A stretch of DNA of 64,000 nt from Desulfovibrio sp. JC022 (GTDB taxonomy: Bacteria; Desulfobacterota; Desulfovibrionia; Desulfovibrionales; Desulfovibrionaceae): NCBI RefSeq assembly GCF_010470665.1, contig NZ_VOPZ01000005.1, forward strand, positions 216,385 to 280,384. Reading direction: 5' to 3'. The notes under the pieces were generated by a model. That model did no database searches. It saw only the letters and a program-made list of their open reading frames with translations, and was not told where the DNA came from. Position numbers and translations under genes: made by a program. Shown here in pieces: positions 42,801-52,279 of this stretch (its first letter is position 1; every line of letters starts with the position of its first letter).

Positions 42801-44796
42801 GTGCAAAACCCAGAACTGTTTCCCCCAAGGGAATGACTATGCCTTCTGAAAAAGCCGGCTTGAGTATTGCCTCAATATCCTGTTGGTCCTGCCCGGTAAT
42901 TAAAGACAGAATCCCCGTGTCAAATCTATACCCAAGGCAAGAAGCTGTGCTCAACAACTTATAGATGGAGCCTGAAAGTTGAGTCAGGCGGTATTGCATG
43001 AATTCCACCATATTCTCAGTTACGTTTTCAGATTGAATCTTTTCGAGGTCCCATACCCAACCTCCTGTGGCAGGCACAAACTCAAGGTACTTATCGGCGT
43101 AAATTCCCAGCAGAAACTGCATACTGAAAAACGGATTCCCTCCGGTCTTGGCGTGGATGACATCAGCAAGGGGATCAGTTCCGGCACTATTGGGGAGTAC
43201 ATCCCGCACCAATGCCCGCACATCTTGTCCATCAAGCCCCTCAAGAGGTATCTCGGTCAGCACAGGAAGCTGTTTGAGCTGGCTGTAAACGTGCCTGAAA
43301 GGTATATCTCCCTGCAATTCAAGATCACGGAAGGCACAAATCAGCAAAAGATTGGGACATGCGTCACTATCGGCAAGGAGGGTAAAAATATCTTTTGAAC
43401 CAATATCCATCCATTGGCAGTCGTCGATAAAAATGACCAACGGATGAATATGCTTTTCAACAGCCTCAATAAATTTGCGAATACCGAAAAGGAATCTGTT
43501 GCGAGCCTCTTCGCCGACCATTTCCGGGGAAGCTGGCTGCGGACCAATGATATGCTCCAGCTCCGGCAAAGCCTCAACCAGAGCATCGCCGACCCCACCC
43601 AAAGCTTCTACCAAATGCTCTTGCCATTGTTTCAGAGAGTCTTCATCTTCAGCCAAAATCCACTTAATGATTTTTCCAAAAGCCTCCATAAAGGCCTGAT
43701 ACGGTCGATCACTCTGGTATTGGTCAAACTTCCCAGCACAAAAAAGACCTTTACTCCGGGTTATCGAATCAAACAATTCACCCACAAGAGCAGTTTTACC
43801 TGTACCGGACAAACCGGACACCGTGACAATCTGCTTTTCCCCTGACTCTACAATCTTATAAGCCTGAATCAGCTTTTCCTTTTCTTTTTTCCTGCCGTAG
43901 AGTGAACGAGGAGCATGCAGCACGGCGGAAAAATCCGTCCGCCCTAAGAGAAAAGAATGAATATCTGCATGCTGAACCCATTCTTGCCTGCAAATACTGA
44001 GATCATCCAGAAGGCCTTTGGCGGTCTGGTACCGATCATCAGGATTTTTAGCCATAAGCTTCTCAATGATGTCTGAAATTGCCCGGGGGATGTCTCTTCT
44101 GTATTCTGCGACCGAAGCAGGCTCTTTTGCAATATGGGCATGGACCAATGCCAGTGCATCCTTACCTTGAAATGGCCGGTGCCCCGTAAGTAACTCGTAA
44201 AAGGTCACACCGAGAGCATAAAAATCGGCCCGGTTGTCAAGGGCAAGATTCAACCGTCCGGTCTGTTCCGGGGCGATATAATAGAGACTTCCTTCCAGTG
44301 TATTGTAGTGGCTGAAAAACTGTCCTCCTCCCAGCCCGAAAGGAACGGATAGCCCGAAGTCAATAATCCGGACGGACACTCCGTCCTCCAGCACAATAAT
44401 ATTTGATGGATTGATATCTTTATGGACATATCCGGCAGCATGGATGTCCCCCAGACATCCGGTCACATTGATGGCTAAATCAAGAAATTTAGCTATGCCC
44501 ACACTGCCGAAATCGCAGCTCTGGTTAAGGGCCGTTGCACCATTGTCCTCCATGACTATAACAGGATCATGACCAGACGAATCCAGAGCGATTGCCTTGG
44601 GCACACTTTGTTCCGGCAGACTGGAAAGAATACTGAATTCGCGGGATAACCTATGAGATTGCTTTGGAATGGCAATAGTATTGCCAAGAGACTTAAGAAC
44701 AACGGGAAGTCCTTCCGCGGAAACTGCCCGAGCAATGCGAGTGCTTACACTTTCGTAAAAACATTCCTCATTATGGTAGGTTTGCTCGTATCCCAT
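39814..44796 (-). CDS. Giant Ser/Thr kinase - AAA ATPase - TPR-like - GAF - GGDEF signalling protein
   Basis: A 1660-aa soluble protein; start at 44796 with GGGAGAG 7 nt upstream. Residues 1-275 form a eukaryote-like kinase: Lys in VVLKSL (K35), catalytic loop VHKDINPSN (D127), DFG at 146-148. Residues about 295-600 are a STAND/AAA-type ATPase (Walker A GLSGTGKT at 328-335, Walker [11 protein letters not shown]). About 620-1250 is a helical TPR-like region. A GAF domain (about 1270-1430) and coiled segment lead to a GGDEF domain with active RYGGEEF (about 1574) and an RxxD inhibitory site (RPSD). Kinase-ATPase-GAF proteins usually end in a histidine kinase; here the output is c-di-GMP synthesis. 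Confidence 0.92.
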   Translation of the reverse strand: MGYEQTYHNEECFYESVSTRIARAVSAEGLPVVLKSLGNTIAIPKQSHRLSREFSILSSLPEQSVPKAIALDSSGHDPVIVMEDNGATALNQSCDFGSVGIAKFLDLAINVTGCLGDIHAAGYVHKDINPSNIIVLEDGVSVRIIDFGLSVPFGLGGGQFFSHYNTLEGSLYYIAPEQTGRLNLALDNRADFYALGVTFYELLTGHRPFQGKDALALVHAHIAKEPASVAEYRRDIPRAISDIIEKLMAKNPDDRYQTAKGLLDDLSICRQEWVQHADIHSFLLGRTDFSAVLHAPRSLYGRKKEKEKLIQAYKIVESGEKQIVTVSGLSGTGKTALVGELFDSITRSKGLFCAGKFDQYQSDRPYQAFMEAFGKIIKWILAEDEDSLKQWQEHLVEALGGVGDALVEALPELEHIIGPQPASPEMVGEEARNRFLFGIRKFIEAVEKHIHPLVIFIDDCQWMDIGSKDIFTLLADSDACPNLLLICAFRDLELQGDIPFRHVYSQLKQLPVLTEIPLEGLDGQDVRALVRDVLPNSAGTDPLADVIHAKTGGNPFFSMQFLLGIYADKYLEFVPATGGWVWDLEKIQSENVTENMVEFMQYRLTQLSGSIYKLLSTASCLGYRFDTGILSLITGQDQQDIEAILKPAFSEGIVIPLGETVLGFAHDRIQEALYSSLAEQDRLTLHKLAGTEIAKDLGATSSAEKVFYAAHHLNFCQDIMNAEEKKQLMALNINAGRRAVASSAYDKALEFYEIAIKLASRDIWNLEYETALSLFTQTAKAASLSGNFSKFDHFGGLVLEHAHDFRDTFDIRLEEIYTMHAGGNSVQAVELARTILADYGLTFPKNPSPDHIQQAMTALLKRIDRQGIESLANLPEATDRDMLDEMKVITQVLDALYIAAPMLMPLMIMEQTRLSIEFGVCKESCVAFSFMGLILCSCGQVDTGFRLGLLSLKLLDRLEADEYRSITLSGVYNGVYHWKEDIRDCIAPLRDSYFWGLKKGDHTFAASSLHCAWFLEFLVGYPLKELHSSLNETMAAMRAIHQKPQQVFLGCYGQHMENLFEITDSPWKLSGSIMDEEPVLEELQATGNHTGLFVFYFNRAVLGYLFDHLAEAREDILLAEKYIQSVTGLFLVPLHYQFKGLIFLRNFNEVEKSKQAESIAVAEQCLDILRPMAEASPVNHFHRIRLLEAELAQVRGDSALAREVYDAAIDLAKEHDFINDRIIACLNASRFYESAGHPKLSGFYFEEAISDCRKWEAHGLAHNLLSNRESSAQEMHSKFSTVHAHSLSVTGSSIQTLDVGSLFKSVKALSTEMDYSKLLEMIMTVIMENMGAERVAMVETNNDQLMVQIDAFTNRVIGTEFPVQLTEYESIPRGLILSAAREKAPLIIEEPHLHGTYGKEPYFAENRPLSVMAYPVLNKGELAAVIYLEHGVVTGLFSRERLDVLEILAGQAVVSLENVRLYEELKKYSQTLEDTVAQRTAELEKANRRLALLSIQDALTGIANRRHFDAVIQTEWKKMIRENKPISLILMDIDYFKKYNDSYGHQQGDSCLAAVAKAASEIVSRPSDLVARYGGEEFAIILPSTDSSGAMAVAESVRQKILSLGIEHVSSDSEDVVSASLGVSTAIPKAGDEFGMLVEKADTALYEAKEKGRNKVVLFS

Positions 44797-45049
44797 ATAT
44801 AAACTCTCCCGCACATTATCTAATCAATGCATTCAGCCATTTAACAATAAAGCTGTGATCTTAAGACGTTGAAGACATACTATGCTATCATATTACACAC
44901 GGTGGTACAATATATAGGACAAATTATACGGCAGCCTGCAATGCGAAAAGAGCCCTCATCCACTAAGTAACTTTACCTCTTCCCGTCCTCCCCACACTGG
45001 ACAATTGACCTCCTGTATAATAGATCTTTTTTATAGGGGAGGAATATTT

Positions 45050-45586
45050 ATGTATGGTTTAGTGAATCAAGGAATACGGAAAATGGTCACCCAGAGCTTT
45101 GGAGAGGAAACTTGGGAAGCCATTTGTGACAAGTCCGGGGTTGAAGATGTTTTTGTTGCCATGGAACCTTATCCGGACGAAGTAACACTCAGTCTGGTGG
45201 TTGCCGCCAGTGAAGTTCTGGGTTTACCGCCGGAACAAGTTCTGCATGCATTCGGTAAATGGTGGATCGGCAACGCAGCCCGTGAATACAAAGGAATTTT
45301 CAATATGACCGGGGATTCTTTTCAGGAATTCCTCGGGAATTTAAACAGCATTCACAGCAGGGTATCGCATATGCTGCCCAAGCTGACGCCGCCATCGTTT
45401 AAAATCACAGACCAGACAGATTCATCTCTTGTTGTTCACTATTATTCACAACGACAGGGCTTATCCCCCATGGTCGAAGGAATGATCGAAGGGATCAGCG
45501 AATGGTTCAACACTCCTGTAAAAATTGAGCTCATTGATTCTGCGGAGTCAGCTGATCATGCGATTTTCCACGTTTCCTTCGGTTAG
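45050..45586 (+). CDS. H-NOX heme nitric oxide sensor
   Basis: A 178-aa protein, ATG at 45050 with GGGGAGGAA. It starts MYGLVNQGIRKMV, as H-NOX domains do. The proximal heme ligand is H102 (NSIHSRV), and the YxSxR heme-propionate clamp is Y131-S133-R135, at the family's standard positions. Position 140 is Pro, not Tyr, which predicts a NO-selective rather than oxygen-binding pocket. As a stand-alone sensor it should control a partner protein; the HNOBA-GGDEF gene 21 bp downstream is the obvious one. Confidence 0.93.
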   Translation: MYGLVNQGIRKMVTQSFGEETWEAICDKSGVEDVFVAMEPYPDEVTLSLVVAASEVLGLPPEQVLHAFGKWWIGNAAREYKGIFNMTGDSFQEFLGNLNSIHSRVSHMLPKLTPPSFKITDQTDSSLVVHYYSQRQGLSPMVEGMIEGISEWFNTPVKIELIDSAESADHAIFHVSFG

Positions 45587-45607
45587 TGGACAAAGAGAAA
45601 ACTGAGC

Positions 45608-45928
45608 ATGATATCCAGAAAACAAATCTTCGAGTCAGCTTTTCCGTTCCATATACTACTTGATCATGACTTGAAAATTACAAGCATAGGCAAGTCACTG
45701 CTCAAACTCGGATATGAATTTGAAAATACGACCGTTTTGAATGATCTTTTTCAAATCAAGACTCCGCCGACTGAATTGAATTTCGAAAAAATAGTGGAAC
45801 AATCATCCACAACTTTCATCCTTGAAGCCCACGATGGAAATCTTATGCTCAAGGGACAGGTGCTCGAAGTAGGCTATCACGGTAAAACCGAGTTGCTTTT
45901 TTCGGATCACCTATCTTACGGGATTTAA
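45608..45928 (+). CDS. H-NOX-associated (HNOBA) domain, N-terminal part of a frameshifted gene
   Basis: A 106-aa frame matching the start and middle of the HNOBA domain (FPFHILLDHDLKITSIGKSLL, LMLKGQVLEV). At a run of six T (45897-45902) the frame leaves the expected sequence and stops 26 nt later. In the next frame the expected continuation appears at once: FGSPILRDLSEIEKLGLKL, then the frame of the GGDEF gene. One extra T, or a -1 slip in the T run, would join the two. The last seven or so residues of this frame are therefore not homologous. Confidence 0.8.
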   Translation: MISRKQIFESAFPFHILLDHDLKITSIGKSLLKLGYEFENTTVLNDLFQIKTPPTELNFEKIVEQSSTTFILEAHDGNLMLKGQVLEVGYHGKTELLFSDHLSYGI

Positions 45929-45954
45929 GCGAAATAGAAAAACTGGGCTTAAAG

Positions 45955-47214
45955 TTGAACGACTTTGCCCAGCACGACAACACGCTGGACTATCTAGTTC
46001 TCATGCAGGTTCAGGAAAGCATCCACAACGATACTCAAAGACTTGCCGATAAACTCCTTGAAGAGACCAAAGCCCGGCGCAAGACTCAGGAGATCCTCGA
46101 ACAAACCAATCTATCCCTTGAGGACAAGGTTCAGGAAAGGACAAAAGAACTATCCAAAGCAAATAACAGGCTGGAACATTTTGTAGAACGCCTGCGTGCC
46201 TCCAACAATGATTTGCGTATTTTGAATGAGACAGGGGAAGAACTCCACCGCTGCCAGACAATATCCGAAGCACTCCCAACTGTCGTCAGAGCGGTTCAAA
46301 CCCTATTCCCTGACAGCTTCGGCCGTATATCATGTTTTGATGAAGAACTTGGATATTTCAAGATCAGTGCCGAATGGGGCGGACAAAATCATCGCCTTGG
46401 AAAAACATTCACACACGAAGACTGTCCGGCAATCGTAGGAAAAACTTCATTTTCCGGACACGGTCCCCATATGGAAAGTGGGTGCCCGGAATTGGAAAAC
46501 ATGGGCGATGAATATTACTTTTGCCGCCCTCTGAGATTTGGCGAAAAGACGTTGGGGCTGATCCATTTTCACTATGGCATGGAAACTTCGTATGAAGACC
46601 AAGAAGAATGGCTGCAAAGCAAACAGACCCTTGCTGCAACCCTCGCAGAACATATCGCCCTTGCCCTCTCAAACATCAGGCTGCGTCAGCGTCTTGAGGA
46701 AAAATCCATTCGCGACCCGCTTACCCGCTTATTCAATAGACGCTACATGGAACACGTTCTTGAGCAGGAGCTGGCAAAGGCTAAAAGAGACGCCAGTGAC
46801 ACCTTCGGGATTATATTACTTGATGTGGACCACTTCAAAATTTTCAATGATACGCACGGACATCAGGCCGGCGATCAGGCCTTAATCCAGCTATCCGCCA
46901 TGCTCTCAACACAGGTACGAAAAAGCGATGTTGTATGCCGCTATGGAGGAGAAGAGTTTCTGCTTATACTTGCTAAATCGTCGTCTGAAAACACAGTCAA
47001 ACGAGCTGAAAATATTCGCGTTGCCGCAAATAAACTTTGTATCGAGTATGAAGGAAAGAGCCTGGGTCCTATAACGGTCTCAGCCGGGGTGACTGGATTC
47101 AGCAAAGATGATCAAAAGTTTGAAAACATAATCCGCCGGGCAGATGACGCTCTTTACAAAGCCAAAGAACAAGGACGCAATAAGGTGATCCGCAATTATC
47201 CAGATGAGCAATAA
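45955..47214 (+). CDS. GAF-GGDEF diguanylate cyclase, C-terminal part of the frameshifted HNOBA gene
   Basis: A 419-aa frame beginning at a TTG without ribosome site; homologous sequence extends upstream to about 45901, so it is the continuation of the HNOBA frame rather than a free-standing gene. It has the end of HNOBA (NDFAQHDNTLDYLVLMQV), a coiled coil (about 20-85), a GAF-like domain (about 90-245) and a GGDEF domain with RYGGEEF and inhibitory RKSD. If made as one product (about 535 aa), it is the NO-responsive diguanylate cyclase partner of the H-NOX gene. Confidence 0.85.
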   Translation: MNDFAQHDNTLDYLVLMQVQESIHNDTQRLADKLLEETKARRKTQEILEQTNLSLEDKVQERTKELSKANNRLEHFVERLRASNNDLRILNETGEELHRCQTISEALPTVVRAVQTLFPDSFGRISCFDEELGYFKISAEWGGQNHRLGKTFTHEDCPAIVGKTSFSGHGPHMESGCPELENMGDEYYFCRPLRFGEKTLGLIHFHYGMETSYEDQEEWLQSKQTLAATLAEHIALALSNIRLRQRLEEKSIRDPLTRLFNRRYMEHVLEQELAKAKRDASDTFGIILLDVDHFKIFNDTHGHQAGDQALIQLSAMLSTQVRKSDVVCRYGGEEFLLILAKSSSENTVKRAENIRVAANKLCIEYEGKSLGPITVSAGVTGFSKDDQKFENIIRRADDALYKAKEQGRNKVIRNYPDEQ

Positions 47215-47522
47215 AACTCCTGCCAGCACTTGCAACCCAAAAGCTATCAACCTTAGCTTAACCAGTCAGCTGGCTTTTTTTAACTACGCGCGCGATATCG
47301 AAATTGTAGATTAAGTTCACTATTTGCAGTATAGGGGCAATCTGCAATGACAAAATCCAATTCAAGCAATTAGTGCGAGCAACAGTAATCATGCTAGGGG
47401 CTGGCCGGAATGCCGGCTATTTCTTCATTGCAAAACAGTAATACTATTGCCTACGACTTGATTGATTCGTCATGCTGCTTTTGAATTCCATCAAATAAAA
47501 TATACAGATAAGAGGTCTCAAC
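47215..47522. other. Intergenic region after the diguanylate cyclase
   Basis: 308 bp, AT-rich. A weak hairpin CCAG-TCAG-CTGG followed by a T-run (about 47261-47282) can end the H-NOX operon. A second small stem GCCGG-AATG-CCGGC lies near 47404-47418. No gene is seen. A promoter for the methyltransferase should lie near its 3' end. Confidence 0.5.
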
Positions 47523-48185
47523 ATGCTGGATATGAATAACGAAGAGAAACATATTGCCAACTATCTCAAAGGCAAATACCCCAACAAGGTCAAATCCCTC
47601 TTCAATGCCATTTTAAAAAATGAAAAAACCAAAACCCTTGAAGTTGGTTGCGGTTTCGGATCTTCAGCCGTATTTTTCGCCCTGAAAGGGAAGAAAGTGA
47701 CAGCCACCGACCTGTCGGAAACCAACGTCAGCCAGACCAAAGCCCTCTCAGACAGGCACAATGCCGGGGTCCGCAGCCTTCCTCTTGATGCAACCAAGCC
47801 GCTGAATGAAAAATTCGATATCGTATATTCATTCGATATGTATGAGCACCTGCCCTACGATTTGCAGGAAGCCCACCTCAAGGCAGTATATGAAATGCTG
47901 GAAAGCGGCGGAACATTTTACGTTCGCGCTCCTCATCTTCACAACATCCGCCAGCATATTCCGGAACACATTGGCCTGCCCACCTACTCCAGCATTTCCG
48001 AGCTGGGATCTAAAGTCGGATTCAAGGTAGCACCCTTTTTCGGGCATACCAGATTCACCACCTCAATGGTTCCTTATGTCGCCGTTGAAAAAGCCATTGA
48101 AAAAATCAGCACCCCGGAAACAAGGTACCAGATGCTGAAAAAAGTCGGCATGGCCAACGTGGTTGTGAAACTATCCAAAGGATAA
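47523..48185 (+). CDS. Class I SAM-dependent methyltransferase
   Basis: A 220-aa protein. SAM motif I is LEVGCGFGSSAVFFA, followed by ATDLSETNV (acidic residue for ribose binding), SFDMYEHLPY and LESGGTFYVRAPH. The GAGGTCTCAAC before the ATG is a fair ribosome site. Substrate unknown; the motif pattern resembles UbiE/ubiquinone-type small-molecule methyltransferases. It is a single gene before the solitary tRNA-Asp. Confidence 0.88.
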   Translation: MLDMNNEEKHIANYLKGKYPNKVKSLFNAILKNEKTKTLEVGCGFGSSAVFFALKGKKVTATDLSETNVSQTKALSDRHNAGVRSLPLDATKPLNEKFDIVYSFDMYEHLPYDLQEAHLKAVYEMLESGGTFYVRAPHLHNIRQHIPEHIGLPTYSSISELGSKVGFKVAPFFGHTRFTTSMVPYVAVEKAIEKISTPETRYQMLKKVGMANVVVKLSKG

Positions 48186-48329
48186 AAAACAAGCTTTTAT
48201 TGCGTTGCAAACCATTGTTATCGCTGATGGTTAACAATAATTTGAAGCAAGAATAGACGATTATAATTATTTTTATCTTTATAATTGCGAGCGAATGCAG
48301 TTTTGCATAGAAACTTCTTCACACAACGC

Positions 48330-48356
48330 AATCAAGTGCTGCTTAACGCCTTGATT
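48330..48356 (+). other. Stem-loop with loop TGCTTAAC, copy 2
   Basis: AATCAAG/CTTGATT plus inner GC/GC pairs (one bulged T) around the same 8-nt loop TGCTTAAC (48340-48347). It ends 8 nt before tRNA-Asp copy 2; no tRNA-Val is present here. Confidence 0.65.
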
Positions 48357-48364
48357 CTGTATGC

Positions 48365-48441
<77 letters not shown>

Positions 48442-48454
48442 CTTTTCGCGGAGA

Positions 48455-48484
48455 AGCCATCAATCGTAAGATTGGTGGCTTTTT
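48455..48484 (+). terminator. Terminator of tRNA-Asp copy 2
   Basis: The same AGCCATCAATC/GATTGGTGGCT stem and T-run as copy 1. Confidence 0.92.
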
Positions 48485-48566
48485 CTGTTTTGATGTATCG
48501 AACACAAAAGATCAGGGCCTGCTCTTGGACACAAGTTTGATAAAACATAACGACTAAGGAAGAACC

Positions 48567-49079
48567 ATGTCGAGCAACATAGAAATTAAAGCCCATGTTA
48601 GTGCCCCAGAAAACTTAATGCAAAAAGTAAAGCAGCTATGCGGTCATCACGATGATCTGCTATTACAAAAAGACATCTTTTACAGACTACAATCTTATCG
48701 CATTAAGCTTAGAAATGTTAACGGAACCTCCGAACTGATCATATACAAGAGAGACAATTCAACAGAGCCAAAACAATCCAGCTATCTACGTATCCCAATA
48801 GCTTTTCCCGAATATACACACAAAATACTAAACGCTATCTTGGGGACAAGAGGAATCATCGAAAAGAAAAGAACCCTTTTCTTTTACGAAAACACAAGAA
48901 TACATGTGGATGAAGTCCAAAAGCTTGGGAATTTTTTAGAATTCGAAGTAGTCTTGAATAACAACGAAACAGCGTCAGAAGGTATTGCGATTGCTAACGA
49001 GTTAATGAGGTGCCTCGAAATAAAACACGAAGACCTCGTTGCAGAGTCCTACATAGACCTTTTGGAAAGCATTTCTTGA
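48567..49079 (+). CDS. CYTH-domain protein (class IV adenylate cyclase / triphosphatase-like)
   Basis: A 170-aa protein. CYTH tunnel-fold motifs are visible: IEIKA near the N-terminus, KDIFYR, RIKLR, LIIYKR, EKKRTLFFYEN and VDEVQKLGNFLEFEVVL. These charged residues bind the triphosphate and metal. Family members make cAMP or hydrolyse thiamine triphosphate or polyphosphate; which applies is unclear. It is AT-rich relative to neighbours and sits just behind a tRNA gene, which hints at later acquisition. Confidence 0.85.
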   Translation: MSSNIEIKAHVSAPENLMQKVKQLCGHHDDLLLQKDIFYRLQSYRIKLRNVNGTSELIIYKRDNSTEPKQSSYLRIPIAFPEYTHKILNAILGTRGIIEKKRTLFFYENTRIHVDEVQKLGNFLEFEVVLNNNETASEGIAIANELMRCLEIKHEDLVAESYIDLLESIS

Positions 49080-49296
49080 AAAGCAGCGTAATCGCTGTAC
49101 ACATTTATATTGCCTCCGCCTCCTCTCTACGATACTTTTACCCCCGGTCAGCAGTTCACCAAGGCGCCGTCGCCCCATTCGGGGAGCTAAACCTGCTACT
49201 CATTTATCCCGTTCGACACTTATCCCGTGCCGAGTCGGAAGGACGGCCACTGACAATCCCTTTTTCATGCGATGGGCACGAAAGTAAGGATAAACC

Positions 49297-49815
49297 ATGT
49301 CTCGAACACAACTCCCCCTTGTCATCAATGATGTGTCCGCATTGTCGCGCAACCTCCGCAGACAGCTGGAAAATGCAGAGCGCATACCCAGCCATGTGGA
49401 GATGCTCAATCTGCTGGCAAAAGCCGGAGGTTACAAAAACTTCCAGCACCTCAAAGCCGAGCAGGAAACACCTCAAAAAAATGATACTGTCACAATCGAC
49501 CTTAAACGGGTTCAGAAGGCAACCCGTTACTTTGACCTGAACGGACAACTCTCCCGCTGGCCCAAAAAGTACAATCAGCGCGTTCTCTGCCTATGGGTTC
49601 TCTGGTCCCGGTTGCCGGCTCGCCAAACTATGACGGAGCTTGAAATTGACGAACAGTTGATTCTGGCGCACTCATTTTGCGATCATGCCATGCTCCGACG
49701 TTGGCTGGTGGATGAAAATCTGGTTTCGCGCACTGCTGACGGATGCGAATATAAACGGTTTGAATCCCGCCCCCCGCTTGAAGCTGTGGAGCTGATCAAA
49801 CAGATCAACCAATAA
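49297..49815 (+). CDS. DUF2087-domain protein
   Basis: A 172-aa protein. Residues about 75-160 match the DUF2087 pattern: ATRYFDLNGQLSRWPKKYNQR (shortened here), then ILAHSFCDHAMLRRWLVDENLVSRTADGCEYKRF. The N-terminal half (LSRNLRRQLENAERIPSHVEMLNLLAKAGG) is helical and may bind nucleic acid. DUF2087 is often linked to transcription regulators; no firm function. The 217 bp upstream hold no further gene that I can support. Confidence 0.85.
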   Translation: MSRTQLPLVINDVSALSRNLRRQLENAERIPSHVEMLNLLAKAGGYKNFQHLKAEQETPQKNDTVTIDLKRVQKATRYFDLNGQLSRWPKKYNQRVLCLWVLWSRLPARQTMTELEIDEQLILAHSFCDHAMLRRWLVDENLVSRTADGCEYKRFESRPPLEAVELIKQINQ

Positions 49816-49820
49816 AAAAA

Positions 49821-49845
49821 GGGTGCCGACTTAAGTCCGGCACCC
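49821..49845. terminator. Bidirectional terminator
   Basis: GGGTGCCG/CGGCACCC stem between convergent genes, A-run to the left and TTTCTTTA to the right. Confidence 0.9.
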
Positions 49846-49850
49846 TTTCT

Positions 49851-50927
49851 TTATTTGAAGCAGAGATAATGACTGTTGAAACCATCTTCGGGGATATCAT
49901 TCACCTCAACCCTGCTGAATCCGGCATCATAGCACATGGAGACCGCCTTTTCCCGTCCCCACATCATGCCCAAACCGGTGCCGCCGCCCATCAGCCCCAC
50001 AGGCATGCAGTGCATCAGGCTTACCGTATAAAGGAACGATCCCATAGGGTGCTCAATATTTTCGCTGACTGAAGAACCGGCCTTGATATCGATCATGGAA
50101 AAGACTCCACCGGACCTTAGCATCTTGTGTATATTTCGTAGAGCCTCAAAAGGACGGGTCTGGTCATGGATGGAATCAAAGGCGGTGATGTAGTCGAACT
50201 GCTGTGGCTCAACCTTATCCCCGGCAGCATCCTGAAGCTGGAAAGAAAGATTATTCAGTCCCAGTTCAGCAACCCGCTTGCGAGCATTATTCAGGGATTC
50301 TTCAGAAATATCTGTGCCCGTAAATTGTGAATTAGGGAAAGCCTGCGCCATGACCTCAAGAGCCACACCTTCAGCGCAACCTATGTCGCAGACAGAAATT
50401 CCTTCTTCCAAACGACGGACCATCTCACCGTCCATGACTGAGGGCAGGAAAGTCTGCACCAGCACATCACGATGCTTGGCATCTGCCAGTTGCTCCATGA
50501 AAGAATAAAATTTTGGGTAGCGTTCATAAGAAATTCCTGCACCGCTCTGCATACCCTCAAGCACACCTTCCCTTGCACAATCAGTAAGCAGGGGTATTTC
50601 CTGCGTGTATACGCCAAGATTTGAATTACCTCCCGAACGGCAGAGAAAGGAAACATACTCTCCGGGTAATTCAAAAAGCTCCTGCCCCTGCTTATCAACG
50701 CGGACCTCTACAATTTCCCCACAGACCATGACTCCCAGCCATTCACGCAGATAACGTTCACTGACTCCGGCCTCAGCGGCAATATCCGCACAGCAGGCAG
50801 GGGCACCCATACCTGACAAAGCCTCGAAAAGACCTGACTCATAGCCAATTCCCATGGCCAGATTTAGGGCACCGTAATTCAGGATATCGCACATTTTTTT
50901 ACTAAAAATTTCAGTTTTATTACTCAT
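49851..50927 (-). CDS. SAM methyltransferase with N-terminal winged-helix dimerisation domain
   Basis: A 358-aa protein, ATG at 50927 with GGAG upstream. Residues about 1-110 form a winged-helix dimerisation region as in O-methyltransferases and Rv2258c-like proteins (ALNLAMGIGYESGLFEALSG, AAEAGVSERYLREWLGVM). Residues about 165-340 are the catalytic domain with VCDIGCAEGVALEV and TGTDIS. Small-molecule methylation is likely, substrate unknown. It is divergent from a sensor kinase across a 17-bp palindrome. Confidence 0.88.
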   Translation of the reverse strand: MSNKTEIFSKKMCDILNYGALNLAMGIGYESGLFEALSGMGAPACCADIAAEAGVSERYLREWLGVMVCGEIVEVRVDKQGQELFELPGEYVSFLCRSGGNSNLGVYTQEIPLLTDCAREGVLEGMQSGAGISYERYPKFYSFMEQLADAKHRDVLVQTFLPSVMDGEMVRRLEEGISVCDIGCAEGVALEVMAQAFPNSQFTGTDISEESLNNARKRVAELGLNNLSFQLQDAAGDKVEPQQFDYITAFDSIHDQTRPFEALRNIHKMLRSGGVFSMIDIKAGSSVSENIEHPMGSFLYTVSLMHCMPVGLMGGGTGLGMMWGREKAVSMCYDAGFSRVEVNDIPEDGFNSHYLCFK

Positions 50928-51047
50928 ATGGAATTCTCCGCAGGAATTTATAATTGTATTTTTTTTATGATCTTTGGAATAAAAAACAACTTCTTGCAAC
51001 AGCGTTCACCCAACAGGAATTACCTCCACTCGCGGCGAGGGTTCTTG

Positions 51048-51064
51048 TTTGCATATTATGCAAA
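51048..51064. promoter_or_regulatory. 17-bp perfect palindrome, candidate operator
   Basis: TTTGCATATTATGCAAA, arms of 8 bp with a single central T, between the divergent methyltransferase and sensor kinase genes. Size and symmetry fit a dimeric repressor site. Confidence 0.5.
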
Positions 51065-51124
51065 ATAAGTTACTAATATAGATTGAACCCTAATATACGA
51101 AAAAATTGTTTAACGAGGTCATGA

Positions 51125-52279
51125 ATGAACATGCCTACAGATTTTGCCCCTGCCGAAAGAGCTCCATTGTCGGAGATTCGTGAACTGGCAGAAAATATAC
51201 AAAAAAATCCCATAATCGCAGCCTTCCATGCCCTGCCGACCCCGCTTCTTGTGATCAACTCATGCCGTCAGGCTGTATTCTGCAACTCTGTATTCCAATC
51301 AATGGCCAAAAGCGAAAATGCACACGAGACCGTAGGTCTCCGTCCGGGAGAAGCACTGGGCTGCATTCACGCCCACACCAATGACGGAGGCTGCGGAACA
51401 AGCAAATTCTGTAGGGATTGCGGAGCTGCTGCCGCCATAATTAAATCTCTTGAAGGAACAGCACACACAGAAGAATGCCGTATATTAGTACATACTCCGG
51501 ATTTTAATGAGTCACTGGATCTTCAGGTCTTCACCTCGCCTTTTAAATACGAGGATAATGATCTTGTAATCTTTACGGTACTGGATATCAGCCACGAAAA
51601 AAGAAGAAAGAACCTTGAACACTTGTTCTTCCATGATGTCTTGAATCTTGCCACTGGGCTGCGTTACGCCTCGCAAATGCTTTGCCGAAGCTCAACGTCA
51701 GACTACATCCACAAGCAATGTGTCAAAATGGATAACACCATCTCCCAACTGACGGAAGAGATCCAAGCCCAAAGAGACGTTACCAGAGCAGAAGAAGGCA
51801 GCTTGAAAATTTCCCTTAAACCCACATCAAGCAAAGGGACGCTGAGAAAAGTATGGGGAATGTACAGCAGCCATCCACTCTGTGTTGACCGCCAGATATC
51901 CATATCTGAAGATTTTGATGACTTCTATTTTAATACGGATTCAACCATTCTGGTCAGAACTTTGGGTAATATGGTCAAAAATGCCCTTGAAGCCTCGGAA
52001 CCTGGAGAAACGATTACTATCGGCTGTCAGAAACAGGATGATTATGTTCGGTTCTGGGGCCATAACATTCTTTTCATTCCAGAAAAAAACCAAAGACAAA
52101 TTTTCAAACGTTCCTTTTCTACAAAAGGAGACGGAAGAGGTCTGGGAACCTACAGCATGAAACTGCTGGTGGAAAAATATCTCAAGGGAAAAGTATGGTT
52201 TGAATCCACGCCGGAAACAGGCACCATTTTTTCCATCTCACTTCCTGATAATCAGGAACAAAAATCGGAGCAGCCATGA
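51125..52279 (+). CDS. Soluble sensor histidine kinase with cysteine-rich PAS domain
   Basis: A 384-aa cytoplasmic protein; ATG at 51125 after GAGGTC. The PAS-like region (about 30-155) contains four cysteines C80, C90, C96 and C99 in GCIHAHTNDGGCG and CRDCG, suited to a metal or iron-sulfur centre. The dimerisation helix has FFHDVLN (H170), and the ATPase domain has NMVKNALEA (N-box), GDGRGLGTYSMKLL (G-box). Degenerate or partner-specific H-box. No response regulator is adjacent; the STAS-like gene overlaps its stop by 4 bp. Confidence 0.85.
   Translation: MNMPTDFAPAERAPLSEIRELAENIQKNPIIAAFHALPTPLLVINSCRQAVFCNSVFQSMAKSENAHETVGLRPGEALGCIHAHTNDGGCGTSKFCRDCGAAAAIIKSLEGTAHTEECRILVHTPDFNESLDLQVFTSPFKYEDNDLVIFTVLDISHEKRRKNLEHLFFHDVLNLATGLRYASQMLCRSSTSDYIHKQCVKMDNTISQLTEEIQAQRDVTRAEEGSLKISLKPTSSKGTLRKVWGMYSSHPLCVDRQISISEDFDDFYFNTDSTILVRTLGNMVKNALEASEPGETITIGCQKQDDYVRFWGHNILFIPEKNQRQIFKRSFSTKGDGRGLGTYSMKLLVEKYLKGKVWFESTPETGTIFSISLPDNQEQKSEQP

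Noticed and set aside
49080-49296. Possible structured RNA in the gap before the DUF2087 gene
   Set aside because: GC-rich stretches are present, but no consistent stem set or known RNA motif could be built by eye.
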